This document shows positions 24,030-32,431 of a DNA stretch of 64,000 bases, one piece after another (the first letter of the stretch is position 1; each line of letters opens with the position of its first letter). The stretch spans positions 496,001-560,000 of the forward strand of contig CP073261.1 of assembly GCA_019739335.1 (NCBI GenBank), given 5' to 3'. The position numbers and the translations under genes are program-made. The stretch comes from Erythrobacter sp. (GTDB lineage: Bacteria; Pseudomonadota; Alphaproteobacteria; Sphingomonadales; Sphingomonadaceae). A model generated the notes under the pieces. That model searched no databases and was not told where the DNA came from. It worked only from the letters and a program-made list of their open reading frames with translations.

Positions 24030-25475
24030 ATGACGGCGCAGCGCATCGGCTTCTGGCTTGGCCCTGCCCTGTTTGTGCTCACCCTGCTCCTGCCGGCACC
24101 GGATGACATGGGCGCGCCTGCTTGGGCGGCGGCGGGACTGACTGCGTGGATGGCTGCCTGGTGGACAACGCAGGCGGTGCCGTTGCCAGTAACCGGCCTC
24201 CTGCCCTTTATCGTTGCGCCTTTCTTTGGCGGCGGAACCGCGCGCGAAGTGGCTGGCGATTACTATTCGCCTATCATCTTCCTGCTGCTGGGCGGCGCGT
24301 TCCTTGCGCTCGCCATCGAACGGACAGGGCTGCACAAGCGACTGGCGGCCTGGGTGATCGATGCAATTGGCGGGCGCGGCGGCGAATTCGGGCTCCTGCT
24401 GGGGTTCATGATTGCGGCGGCGATTCTCTCCAACATCATCAGCAACACTTCGACCGCGCTGATCATGATGCCAATGGTGCTTGCGGTGCTGGCCGGTGGC
24501 GGACCAGTTGCACACCAGAACACAGGTGCAGGTGAAGTCGAACAGTCCGGCCTGTTTGGCGCCCTGCCGATGGGGCTGGCTTTCGCGGCCTCCATTGGCG
24601 GGCTCGGTACAATCATCGGCTCACCCACCAATGCCATCGGCGCGGACCTGCTGCGCGAGATTTCGGGAGTGGAGATCACCTTTGCCCGGTGGGCGATGTT
24701 CGGCGTGCCGGTGGTGATACTGGGGGTTCCCCTCGCCGCAGTCATTGTCGCAAGGGTTCATCGTATCGCCGAGCATCCGTTCGACATTCACGCCGCCCGC
24801 GCGGCCATCGAACCGCAGGGCGGGTGGAGCAGCGCGGAGCGGCGGTTGGTGCCGGTGATCGCACTGGCCTTTATCGCCTGGATGCTGCGCGGCTTCCTGT
24901 CACCCCATCTGCCGGAAGATTCCGTTACTGACGGCACGATCGCGGTTGCCGCCGCGCTTGCGCTGTTCGTCCTGCCCGACGGGAGCGGTCGCCGTCTGCT
25001 CGACTGGCGCGAAGCGGAGCGCGCGCCCTGGGGTGTCCTGCTGATGTTTGGCGGCGGGCTGGCACTTGCCGGAGCGATGACGCGCACGGGGCTTGCCGAA
25101 TGGCTGGGCAATGCCCTGCTGCCATTGGCCGGCGCGCCCCTGTTTCTGATCGCGCTGGCGCTGGTCGCCATGGTGGTGCTCATCACCGAATTTGCGAGCA
25201 ATGTGGCCACCGCGAGCGGGATCATGCCCGTAGTCGCCGCGCTGGCTGTGGCGATTGGTGGGGATACTGAAACGGTGCTGCTGCTCGCAATGCCGGTCGC
25301 GCTTGCGGCAAGCTGGGGATTCGTTCTGCCTGCGGGAACCGGGCCGAACGCGATTGCCTGGTCAACCGGGCGCGTCGCGCTGCCACGCCTTATCAGGGCG
25401 GGTCTGTCACTCGACATCCTAGGCGCTTTCCTGATCGTTGGCGTGGTCTTCGCCCTGGCTCCGCTGATCGGCTGA
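24030..25475 (+). CDS. DASS/SLC13 family anion:sodium symporter
   Basis: 481 aa, strongly hydrophobic, with about 11-12 membrane segments. The two DASS signature sites are SNTSTALIMMPM near residue 140 and TIIGSPTNAIGADL near 195 in the first half, mirrored by ITEFASNVATASGIMPVVAA and GFVLPAGTGPNAIAW in the second half. These SNT motifs bind sodium and the carboxylate. Typical substrates are succinate, malate, citrate or sulfate. It is divergent from the VOC-pfp pair. Confidence 0.93.
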   Translation: MTAQRIGFWLGPALFVLTLLLPAPDDMGAPAWAAAGLTAWMAAWWTTQAVPLPVTGLLPFIVAPFFGGGTAREVAGDYYSPIIFLLLGGAFLALAIERTGLHKRLAAWVIDAIGGRGGEFGLLLGFMIAAAILSNIISNTSTALIMMPMVLAVLAGGGPVAHQNTGAGEVEQSGLFGALPMGLAFAASIGGLGTIIGSPTNAIGADLLREISGVEITFARWAMFGVPVVILGVPLAAVIVARVHRIAEHPFDIHAARAAIEPQGGWSSAERRLVPVIALAFIAWMLRGFLSPHLPEDSVTDGTIAVAAALALFVLPDGSGRRLLDWREAERAPWGVLLMFGGGLALAGAMTRTGLAEWLGNALLPLAGAPLFLIALALVAMVVLITEFASNVATASGIMPVVAALAVAIGGDTETVLLLAMPVALAASWGFVLPAGTGPNAIAWSTGRVALPRLIRAGLSLDILGAFLIVGVVFALAPLIG

Positions 25476-25499
25476 GGCTTGCGGCGACTCGCTCCTGCC

Positions 25500-25624
25500 G
25501 ATAATTGCATATGAAACCGGTTGCCGGGCAGGTGCGCTTCTGAGGAGGTTAGGAGCGGGTGGCCCGGCAGGCCGAATGGCCCCTGCCTTCCTGGGGGCGT
25601 TCCATCTGGAAGGATGCCAGCATC
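25500..25624 (+). promoter_or_regulatory. structured 5' leader of the PLP enzyme gene (candidate cis-regulatory RNA)
   Basis: The leader can form GCCGGGC (25521-25527) with GCCCGGC (25562-25568) around an A/G-rich loop holding GAGGAGG, then GGCAGG(CCGAATGG)CCCCTGCC, then TTCC/GGAA just before the gene, the last enclosing part of the ribosome site GGAAGGA. Structure ahead of a sulfur amino acid gene suggests control, but it does not match the SAM-I, SAM-II or SAH riboswitch patterns I know. Confidence 0.35.
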
Positions 25625-26968
25625 ATGGCCGACAACAAGCACGATCCCGCCCAAGATCCTCTCGGTGCCATCACCACCCCCACCCCGCGTCGCAAGCCAA
25701 AGCCCGAAGCGAAGACCGTTGGCGGGCGGCAGTTGAAGCCAAGCACGCTGATGATGGGCCACGGCTACGATCCGGCGCTCTCCGAGGGTTCGCTCAAGGC
25801 GCCGATCTTCCTCACGAGCACCTTCGCCTTCGAGAACGCGGCGGCGGGCAAGCGCCATTTCGAAGGCATTACCGGCAAGCGTGCGGGCGGGGCGGAAGGC
25901 CTCGTCTATTCGCGCTTCAACGGGCCGAACCAGGAAATCCTCGAAGACCGGCTGGCGATCTGGGACGGGGCAGAGGACGCGCTGTGCTTCTCCTCCGGCA
26001 TGACCGCGATTGCCGTGCTGATCCTCGCTGCGTGCAACGCGGGCGATGTCATCGTCCATTCCGGCCCGCTCTATGCCGCGTCCGAAGGGTTCATTGCCAA
26101 GGTGATGGCGAAATACGGCGTCACCTATGTGGCCTTTCCCGCCGGAGCAGGCCGCGAGGAACTCGACGCGGTGATGATCGAAGCCAAGGCCAAGGCCGCG
26201 CAGCAGGGCGGCGAAGTGCCGCTGATCTATCTCGAAAGCCCCGGCAACCCCACCAATGCCTTGGTCGATGTCGAAGCCGTGAAGGCCGCGCGCGATGCGC
26301 ATTTCGATCCCGACCGTTGCCCGATCGCGATCGACAACACATTCCTCGGCCCGCTGTGGCAGCGCCCGCTCGATCAGGGCGCCGATCTGGTGGTCTATTC
26401 GCTGACCAAGTACGTCGGCGGCCATTCCGATCTGGTGGCGGGCAGCGTTTCCGGCGCCAAGCGCTGGATCGACGCGATCCGCGCGCTGCGCAACACGATG
26501 GGCGGGATCGCCGATCCGAACACCGCGTGGATGCTGCTGCGCTCGCTCGAAACCGTCGAACTGCGGATGCAGCGCGCGGGCGAGAACGCGGCGAAGGTCT
26601 GCGCCTTCCTCAAAAGCCATCCCAAGGTCGAAGGGCTGGGTTATCTCGGCATGATCGAGGATGCGCGGCAGCAGGATATCTACAACCGGCACTGCCTCGG
26701 CGCAGGTTCCACTTTCTCGGTGTTCATCAGGGGCGGCGAGGCGGAGTGTTTCCGCTTCCTCGATTCGCTTCAGGTCGCCAAGCTGGCGGTCAGCCTCGGC
26801 GGGACCGAAACGCTCGCCAGCCATCCGGCCAGCATGACGCACCTCTCGGTGGCGGAGGAACGCCGCAATGCCCTCGGCATCACCGACAACCTGGTGCGGA
26901 TTTCGGTGGGGATCGAAGACCCGGACGATCTGATCGCAGACTTCGCGCAGGCGCTCGACGCGGTATGA
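25625..26968 (+). CDS. cystathionine gamma-synthase family PLP-dependent enzyme
   Basis: 447 aa from ATG 25625. A disordered, Pro/Lys-rich N-terminus of about 35 residues precedes the Cys/Met-metabolism PLP fold. Marks are VYSRFNGPNQEILEDRLAIW, the cofactor-contacting FSSGMTAIAV, YLESPGNPTN, IDNTFLGP, and the Schiff-base SLTKYVGGHSD with Lys262. Members make cystathionine or cleave cystathionine or methionine with pyridoxal phosphate; this subgroup has not been clearly assigned, so I give no gene name. It has a structured leader upstream and no operon partner. Confidence 0.9.
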   Translation: MADNKHDPAQDPLGAITTPTPRRKPKPEAKTVGGRQLKPSTLMMGHGYDPALSEGSLKAPIFLTSTFAFENAAAGKRHFEGITGKRAGGAEGLVYSRFNGPNQEILEDRLAIWDGAEDALCFSSGMTAIAVLILAACNAGDVIVHSGPLYAASEGFIAKVMAKYGVTYVAFPAGAGREELDAVMIEAKAKAAQQGGEVPLIYLESPGNPTNALVDVEAVKAARDAHFDPDRCPIAIDNTFLGPLWQRPLDQGADLVVYSLTKYVGGHSDLVAGSVSGAKRWIDAIRALRNTMGGIADPNTAWMLLRSLETVELRMQRAGENAAKVCAFLKSHPKVEGLGYLGMIEDARQQDIYNRHCLGAGSTFSVFIRGGEAECFRFLDSLQVAKLAVSLGGTETLASHPASMTHLSVAEERRNALGITDNLVRISVGIEDPDDLIADFAQALDAV

Positions 26969-27303
26969 GGAGACCTATCGTTGGGTGCATCGAGGCATCG
27001 CCGAAATGTACCCTGCGGCAAGTCGCGCACATCCCTCTTTCCTACACCCGCACCCGGCGGTTAGCGTCGCGCGCCATGTTCGCACCATGTCCACCCCCTG
27101 CTCGAAAGCGCTTTGGCGTCGAAGTCCGATTTTGGTGTAAACTTGGTGTCAACTTAGAACTACAACCTGCCCAGCGGCCCCCCACGCACGACACAACGGG
27201 GAAATAGGGGCAAACGCCGCTTGCCCCGCCCCGCGCCGGACAGCTAAGGGAAAGGTTCGGCGGGGTAAGCCCCCGCGCACATAGCGAAAAGAACGGGAAT
27301 CAC
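26969..27303. other. intergenic region with short direct repeat
   Basis: 335 bases without a supported gene. A frame starting at ATG 26965 runs 80 codons but has no conserved feature. A direct repeat TTGGTGTAAAC / TTGGTGTCAAC lies near 27131-27153 and could be an operator for the lipoprotein gene at 27304. Confidence 0.35.
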
Positions 27304-28248
27304 GTGATCCGCAAACTCGGCCTTCTGCTCGGCGTCGCTGCCCTCGGCGCGCTTGTCACCTCCTGCGGCGGGGACGACAGTTCTACCCCGACGCCAACCC
27401 CCACCGGGACGAGCACGGGCACGCCGACTCCCACGCCGACGCCAACCTCGATCGCGTTTAGCACCACCGCCAGCTTTTCCGCCACCACCACCAACGCGGG
27501 CTATATCGTCGCCTATTTCACCCCCACCGCGGGCGGAGTGGAGACCTTCAACGACGGTGCGCGGGTGAACGGCACCAGCACCATCGACTTCGTCGCCTCG
27601 CCCGACAGCGCCACTTTCAACTTCCCCGACCTGGAAGACCCGGTGGTGTTCGATGCCGCCGATTTCGTCAGTGCCAGTGCGACCGAGCGGCGCTATGTTT
27701 CGGGGGACGAGGCACTGACATTGTTCCTGCCGTTCCAGCACGTTCTGCTGACCACGTACCAGATCGACAGCCAGGCGTTCACCCGCGGCACCGTGGCAGG
27801 CACGCTGCGCAGCCAGCGCAACGCGCTGTTCTTCAACCCGGTCACCACCACCAGCGCGATCACCACCCCGCTGACCTACACCGGGCAAGTGCAGGTGGCG
27901 GGCGGCGATCCCGGAACTACGCCTTCGGGTGTGATCACGGCCACGGCCACCGATTTCACCATCACCCCCGGCGCATCCAGTACCGCCGTGGCAGGCACGA
28001 TCCGCGTGTTCCAGACCGTTGCCGGTGTCGAAACGCTGGTGGCGACCATCGCCATCAGCGATACGGTTTCGGCGTCGGGTGGGTTCGACGGCACTATCAC
28101 GGACACGCCGAACAAGCTGACCGGACAGTACGCAGGCATCCTTGCAGGCCCCAATCGCGAGGAGATCGTGATTATCTTCTCGGTCATCGACAGCACTGCC
28201 GACGACTCCGATTTCACCGAATTCGTCGGCAGCTTTATCGGTAGCTGA
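27304..28248 (+). CDS. lipoprotein of unknown function with Thr-Pro linker
   Basis: 314 aa, starting at GTG 27304. The signal peptide ends in a lipobox LVTSC, lipidating Cys21. Residues about 28-50 are a Thr/Pro tether (TPTPTPTG, GTPTPTPTPTS). The rest is Thr/Val-rich and probably all beta, reading for example GVITATATDFTITPGASSTA and TIRVFQTVAGVETLVATIAI. No domain family recognised. Two other exported lipoproteins in the window (S8 protease, S41 protease) carry the same type of tether, suggesting a common way to extend proteins from the membrane. Confidence 0.72.
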   Translation: MIRKLGLLLGVAALGALVTSCGGDDSSTPTPTPTGTSTGTPTPTPTPTSIAFSTTASFSATTTNAGYIVAYFTPTAGGVETFNDGARVNGTSTIDFVASPDSATFNFPDLEDPVVFDAADFVSASATERRYVSGDEALTLFLPFQHVLLTTYQIDSQAFTRGTVAGTLRSQRNALFFNPVTTTSAITTPLTYTGQVQVAGGDPGTTPSGVITATATDFTITPGASSTAVAGTIRVFQTVAGVETLVATIAISDTVSASGGFDGTITDTPNKLTGQYAGILAGPNREEIVIIFSVIDSTADDSDFTEFVGSFIGS

Positions 28249-28298
28249 CTTGCGCGCGGCGGCGCGGCGCGGTTAGTCCCTCCGCAGGGAGAGACCAT

Positions 28299-29369
28299 AT
28301 GATCCGCCGCTTCGCCGTTGCCACCCTGCTCCTGGCCGTCACCAGTCCGCTGGCGGCGCAGGAAGCCGATCTTTCGCAACCGCCGCGTGTGCTCGCCGAG
28401 CTGGCGGGCGCGCAGGTGGCGGAGCAGGGCTGGCAAGCCCCGCGCACCCAATGGGGCGATCCCGACCTGCGCGGCACCTGGCCGCTCGACGTGGTCGGAC
28501 GCACCTCCACCGAGCGGCCGGAAGACTTCGGCACTCGCGCCTACTACACCGACGCCGAATATGCCGAGGCGATGGCCCGCAGCGAGGAAATCGCGGCAGG
28601 CTACGCGCGCGAAGACAGCAGCGGTGCGATGGGCAGCGGCCACTGGTTCGAATGGGGCACGCCGCTGCGGCAGGTCTCGCTGATCATGGCCCCCGCCAAC
28701 GGCCGCCTGCCGCCGCTCACCGCGCAGGGCGAAGCGATGAGTGCGGCCATGCGATCGAGCTGGAACGTCACGCAGTTCGAGGAGATCGCCGATTTCAACT
28801 CGCTCGACCGCTGCCTCTCCCGCGGACTGCCGAGCAGCATGACGCCCTTCCCCTACAACAACGGCGTCCGCATCTTCCAGTCGCCCGGCCATGTGGTGAT
28901 CCAGCTCGAACTGGTCCACGAGACGCGGGTGATCCGGCTGGAAGGCGAACCGCTGCCGGATGAGATCCGCCCTTGGCTCGGTTCATCGGTGGGCCGCTGG
29001 GAAGGCGATACGCTGGTGGTGGAAACGACCAACCTCACTGGCGAGACCCCGATGAACATCGTCGGCCCCGGAAACAAGCCGATTCCCACCAGCCGCGAAC
29101 AGACGGTGGTGGAACGCTTCACCCCGGTCGGGCCGGACACGCTGTTCTACCAGGCGACGATCACCGACCCGGTGGTCCTCACCGCCCCCTTCACCCTCGC
29201 CTTCCCGCTGACCCGCGACGACGATTACGCGATGTTCGAATATGCCTGCCACGAAGGCAACACCGTGGTGCGCAACTACATTACGACGACCAGCCCGCGC
29301 TACATGGGCGAGAATGCCGCACCGGTGGACGATCCGGCGGCTTGGGTGAACGATACGGTGGAGCGGTAG
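28299..29369 (+). CDS. secreted protein of unknown function (WGDPDLRGTW family)
   Basis: 356 aa with a signal peptide ending SPLAAQ. The mature protein starts with the pattern TQWGDPDLRGTWPLDVV and ends with DYAMFEYACHEGNTVVRNY, both hallmarks of a large uncharacterised exported family found in Sphingomonadales and Acidobacteria. Between them lie IFQSPGHVVIQLELVHETRV and SSVGRWEGDTLVVETTNL, beta-rich segments. No catalytic residues can be named. The ribosome site GGGAGAG precedes ATG 28299. It is a separate unit, 50 bases after the previous lipoprotein. Confidence 0.78.
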   Translation: MIRRFAVATLLLAVTSPLAAQEADLSQPPRVLAELAGAQVAEQGWQAPRTQWGDPDLRGTWPLDVVGRTSTERPEDFGTRAYYTDAEYAEAMARSEEIAAGYAREDSSGAMGSGHWFEWGTPLRQVSLIMAPANGRLPPLTAQGEAMSAAMRSSWNVTQFEEIADFNSLDRCLSRGLPSSMTPFPYNNGVRIFQSPGHVVIQLELVHETRVIRLEGEPLPDEIRPWLGSSVGRWEGDTLVVETTNLTGETPMNIVGPGNKPIPTSREQTVVERFTPVGPDTLFYQATITDPVVLTAPFTLAFPLTRDDDYAMFEYACHEGNTVVRNYITTTSPRYMGENAAPVDDPAAWVNDTVER

Positions 29370-29399
29370 GGTGAACCTGCTCGGCCGAAACCACAAAAG

Positions 29400-29496
29400 T
29401 CCGCTCATGCTGAGCTTGTCGAAGCATATGCACGAAACTCGCCTCGCGTCTGGGCAAGTGTGTTGCCTGCCCTTCGACAGGCTCAGGGTGAGCGGA
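29400..29496. repeat. palindromic repeat family D (CGCTCATGCTGAGC type)
   Basis: Left arm TCCGCTCATGCTGAGCTTGT CGAAG and right arm CTTCGACAGGCTCAGGGTGA GCGGA are inverted repeats around a 48-base centre. It fills the gap between the secreted protein gene and the convergent J-domain gene. Repeats of this kind are widespread in sphingomonads. Confidence 0.85.
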
Positions 29497-29530
29497 TGGA
29501 GCGCAAACCCCGGCTCAACCTAAGGAGCCT

Positions 29531-30067
29531 CTACCCCTTCCACTCCCGCCGCTCCTCGGCCGCTTTCAGCACTTCATAAGCCAGTTGCAGCTTGTGGAAT
29601 TCCGCCGCGGCCGCTGCATCGCCGGGTTTCACGTCCGGGTGGACTTTCTTCGCCCGCGCGCGCCATTCGCGTTTGATTGCGTCGAAATCGGCGTCGGCTT
29701 CGAGTTCGAACACTTCCAGCGCGCGCATCTCGTCGGACGAGCGCGAGCCGTCGCCGCTGGCTGCCCAACCGTAATGCTGTGCTTCGGAATAGCCGGCGGT
29801 CTCCGCCTGCTCGGTCTTCATCCGGCGGGCGGCTTCTTCCTTGTCCAGTCCCTGGAAATAATCCCAACCCTTGTTGTATTCCGCCGCGTGTGACTGGCAG
29901 AAATACCAGCGTTCCCTGCTGTTGGGGCTCTTGGGCGCGGGGCAGTTGCCCGGTTCGTCACAGCCGTGGCGATCGCAGATGCGCACTTCCACGGCATCCC
30001 GGCTGGAGCCATAGCCGCGCCAGCGGGGAAAGCCCCAATCGGTGGAGCGGCCGGGCGAACGGGCCAT
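29531..30067 (-). CDS. J-domain (DnaJ-like) co-chaperone
   Basis: 178 aa. The J-domain is at the C-terminus (about 115-178): ALEVFELEADADFDAIKREW, RARAKKVHPDVKPGD with the essential HPD tripeptide, and AAAEFHKLQLAYEVL. The N-terminal part carries four Cys and several His (CDRHGCDEPGNCPAPKSP, WYFCQSHAAEYNKGWDYF), which suggests a zinc site. J-proteins stimulate the ATPase of DnaK; this layout with an N-terminal metal region is common in alphaproteobacteria. Client unknown. Confidence 0.9.
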   Translation of the reverse strand: MARSPGRSTDWGFPRWRGYGSSRDAVEVRICDRHGCDEPGNCPAPKSPNSRERWYFCQSHAAEYNKGWDYFQGLDKEEAARRMKTEQAETAGYSEAQHYGWAASGDGSRSSDEMRALEVFELEADADFDAIKREWRARAKKVHPDVKPGDAAAAAEFHKLQLAYEVLKAAEERREWKG

Positions 30068-30247
30068 CAGCGGGAGTCCTGCGAATTGGGCATGTCCTAC
30101 CTATAGGCACTAAGAGCCCCAACGTGAACAGGGGAGTTGGTCCGGGTGCGATTCATCGTTCTGTTACAAATACGTGCAAAATGCTGCATTGCAAAAAAAG
30201 CCTTCCGGGCTATCTGCAAGACTGCCCCCAGCAAGACGAGAAATCCC

Positions 30248-30430
30248 GTGAGCAAGCAACTGGCCATTTCCGCATGTGCGTCCGTCTTCGCGATGGCAGT
30301 TTTTGCGCTGTTCGCCACGCCGGATGGCGACTTCGCCGGCGCGGGAGGCGCATACGAAGAAGGCGCGACGATCGAAGCCGCCGCGCCCTCCGTGGACCGG
30401 GTCTCCCCGGCCCTGTTCAAGCTGTTCTGA
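30248..30430 (+). CDS. small exported protein of unknown function
   Basis: 60 aa from GTG 30248 (VSKQLAISACASVFAMAVFA). The first 30 residues form a signal peptide or membrane anchor; the remainder is short and acidic, with PSVDRVSPALFKLF at the end. A longer frame begins at 30137 but its extension is Lys/Arg/Cys-rich and unlike a signal peptide. Its stop abuts the pal stop on the other strand. Existence is plausible rather than proven. Confidence 0.45.
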   Translation: MSKQLAISACASVFAMAVFALFATPDGDFAGAGGAYEEGATIEAAAPSVDRVSPALFKLF

Positions 30431-30955
30431 TCAGCGCGTTATCATCACCGTAACCGCACGGCGGTTGCGCGCCCATGCAGCTTCGTTCGATCCGGTCGCG
30501 ACCGGGCGTTCCTCGCCCATACTCACCGTGGTCAGGCGGCTTTCGGGCACGCCGAGGCTGACGAGATAGTTCTTCGCCGCATTCGCGCGGCGTTCACCCA
30601 GCGCGAGGTTGTAATCGCGGGTGCCGCGCTCGTCCGCATGGCCTTCCACCGTAGCGCGGGCGCTGGTGTGCTGGAGCAGGTATTCGGCCTGGCGGCGCAG
30701 CGCGGCAGCGTCTTCGCTGTCCACATTATAGCGATCGGTATCGAAGTAGATCGTGTCCGCACCCGCCATTGCGGCGGCAAAATGCGGCTGCGAACCCGGC
30801 TGCGGTCCGGCGGGTGTGGTGGCGGTAGGCGTCGGCGTGGGCGCAGTCACCACATCGGCAGGCGGCGGCGGCGTGGTTTCCGGTGGCTCCCGGCGGCAGG
30901 CACCCAGTGCCAGCGCGCTCGAAAGGGTAAGGGCTATGATGATCTTGGTGTTCAT
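30431..30955 (-). CDS. pal: peptidoglycan-associated lipoprotein Pal
   Basis: 174 aa from ATG 30955. Lipobox LALGAC gives lipidated Cys20, followed by a Pro/Thr tether (TAPTPTPTATTPAG). The OmpA-like domain starts with TIYFDTDRYNVDSEDA and has the peptidoglycan-binding stretch ATVEGHADERGTRDYNLALG with the conserved Asp and Arg. Pal anchors the outer membrane to the cell wall and to TolB. It is the last gene of the tol-pal cluster, 69 bases after tolB, and has its own AAGGAG site. Confidence 0.97.
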   Translation of the reverse strand: MNTKIIIALTLSSALALGACRREPPETTPPPPADVVTAPTPTPTATTPAGPQPGSQPHFAAAMAGADTIYFDTDRYNVDSEDAAALRRQAEYLLQHTSARATVEGHADERGTRDYNLALGERRANAAKNYLVSLGVPESRLTTVSMGEERPVATGSNEAAWARNRRAVTVMITR

Positions 30956-31024
30956 GGTCTGGCTCTCCTTAAACCTGCTGAAAGGGATGCATTCTTGTGT
31001 GCAGCCCACGGGGAGACAACGCAG

Positions 31025-32431
31025 CTACGGCAGAACCGGTCCCCAAGCCGGGTCTGACGCTCCGACCGGAGTGCGCAGGCGACGCTCGTTCTCGCCGGTC
31101 AGGTCAACCTGCCAGATCGAAGTGTCGCCCGAATTGCGCTCCGTGCGGAAAAACTGGATGATGCGGCCGTTCGGGGCCCAGCTCGGGCCTTCGTCCTGCC
31201 AGCCGTTGGTGAGCGTGCGCAGGTTGCGACCCTGCGGGCTCATCACCGCGATATGGAAGTCGCCCACGATGTGGGTGAAGGCGATCTGGTCGCCGCGCGG
31301 GCTCCATTCAGGACTGGCGCAGCGCCCGCCGAAGAAGCTGATCCGGCGCTGGTTGCTGCCGTCGGCATTCATCACATAGCATTGCTGCGCGCCCGACTGG
31401 TCGCTCTCGAACACGATCTGGCTGCCATCGGGTGAATAGGAACCGCCGACTTCGATTGAGGGGCTGTCGGTCAGCCGCAGCGGGGTGCCGCCGCCTTCCG
31501 CCGAAACGCGATAGATGTCGGTATTGCCGCCGATCGCCATCGAATAGAGAATCCAGCGCCCGTCCGGGCTCCAGCGCGGCGCGAAAGTCGGGTTGCTGCT
31601 CTGCGTCACCAGCGTCTGCTGGCCGCTTTCGATATCGTAGATGTAGATGCGCGGATTGCCGTCCAGATAGGAGAGGTAGGCAATGCGCGAATAGTCGGGC
31701 GAGTAGCGCGGCGAGAGCGCGGTCGACTGGCCATTGGTGATGAAGCGGTGGTTGGCCCCGTCGCTGTCCATGATTGCCAGCCGCTTGACGCGGTTATCCT
31801 TCGGCCCGGTCTCGGCGATATAGGCGATGCGGCTGTCGAAGAACGGACTTTCGCCCGACAGCCGCGAATAGACGAGATCGGCGCAGCGGTGCGCGGCGCG
31901 GCGCCAGTCGGTGGGGGCAACCACCCAGCCTTCGCGCACCAGTTCGCTTTGCAGCGCCACGTCGTAGAGATAGCAGCCGACGGTCAACTGCCCGTCCGGA
32001 TTGGCGCGGACGAAGCCGTGGACGAGCATTTCCGCCGAGCGACCTTGCCAGGTGTTCCACGCAGGCGCGGTGATCTGCGGATAGCTGGGGCGCGGCAGCG
32101 AATCCGGGCCGACCGGGCGGAACAGCCCGTTGAAGCGCAGGTCGTCGTAGACGATCTGGGCCAGTTCATAGCCCAGCGCGCCGGTGCCACTGGCGTTGGC
32201 GGCAGTGGGCGCGTTCTGGTTGGTGGCGAAGCTGGCTATGGCGATGCCGAGGTCTTGCCAGGCTGAGTCGTCGGTAACGCTGCCGCGCAACGGGCCCTCG
32301 TCGGGATCGCCCTCCTGCCCAATTACTTCCTGAGGTTCTTCAATAGTGGCGGGATCTAATGCGCTGGACTGCGCAACGACAGGAGATGAAAGCAGCAGTG
32401 CGAATACTACTGATACAAAGGAAAATTTCAT
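31025..32431 (-). CDS. tolB: Tol-Pal system protein TolB
   Basis: 468 aa from ATG 32431, with GGAG six bases upstream. A signal peptide (MKFSFVSVVFALLLSSPVVA) leads to the periplasm. After the N-terminal alpha/beta domain, a beta-propeller of WD-like repeats is clear: LSPRYSPDYSRIAYLSYLDG, FAPRWSPDGRWILYSMAIGG, GGSYSPDGSQIVFESDQSG and ASPEWSPRGDQIAFTHI. TolB links Pal to TolA and is needed for envelope constriction at division. The start overlaps the tolA stop by ATGA. Confidence 0.97.
   Translation of the reverse strand: MKFSFVSVVFALLLSSPVVAQSSALDPATIEEPQEVIGQEGDPDEGPLRGSVTDDSAWQDLGIAIASFATNQNAPTAANASGTGALGYELAQIVYDDLRFNGLFRPVGPDSLPRPSYPQITAPAWNTWQGRSAEMLVHGFVRANPDGQLTVGCYLYDVALQSELVREGWVVAPTDWRRAAHRCADLVYSRLSGESPFFDSRIAYIAETGPKDNRVKRLAIMDSDGANHRFITNGQSTALSPRYSPDYSRIAYLSYLDGNPRIYIYDIESGQQTLVTQSSNPTFAPRWSPDGRWILYSMAIGGNTDIYRVSAEGGGTPLRLTDSPSIEVGGSYSPDGSQIVFESDQSGAQQCYVMNADGSNQRRISFFGGRCASPEWSPRGDQIAFTHIVGDFHIAVMSPQGRNLRTLTNGWQDEGPSWAPNGRIIQFFRTERNSGDTSIWQVDLTGENERRLRTPVGASDPAWGPVLP

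Noticed and set aside
25500..25624. Known SAM riboswitch
   Set aside because: Conserved cores of SAM-I and SAM-II are absent as far as can be judged by eye.
24788..26842. 684-codon open frame on the minus strand
   Set aside because: Covers two real plus-strand genes (DASS transporter and PLP enzyme) and has no recognisable domain.
26965..27207. 80-codon frame overlapping the PLP enzyme stop
   Set aside because: Good ATGA overlap but no conserved feature, odd composition and no hydrophobic core.
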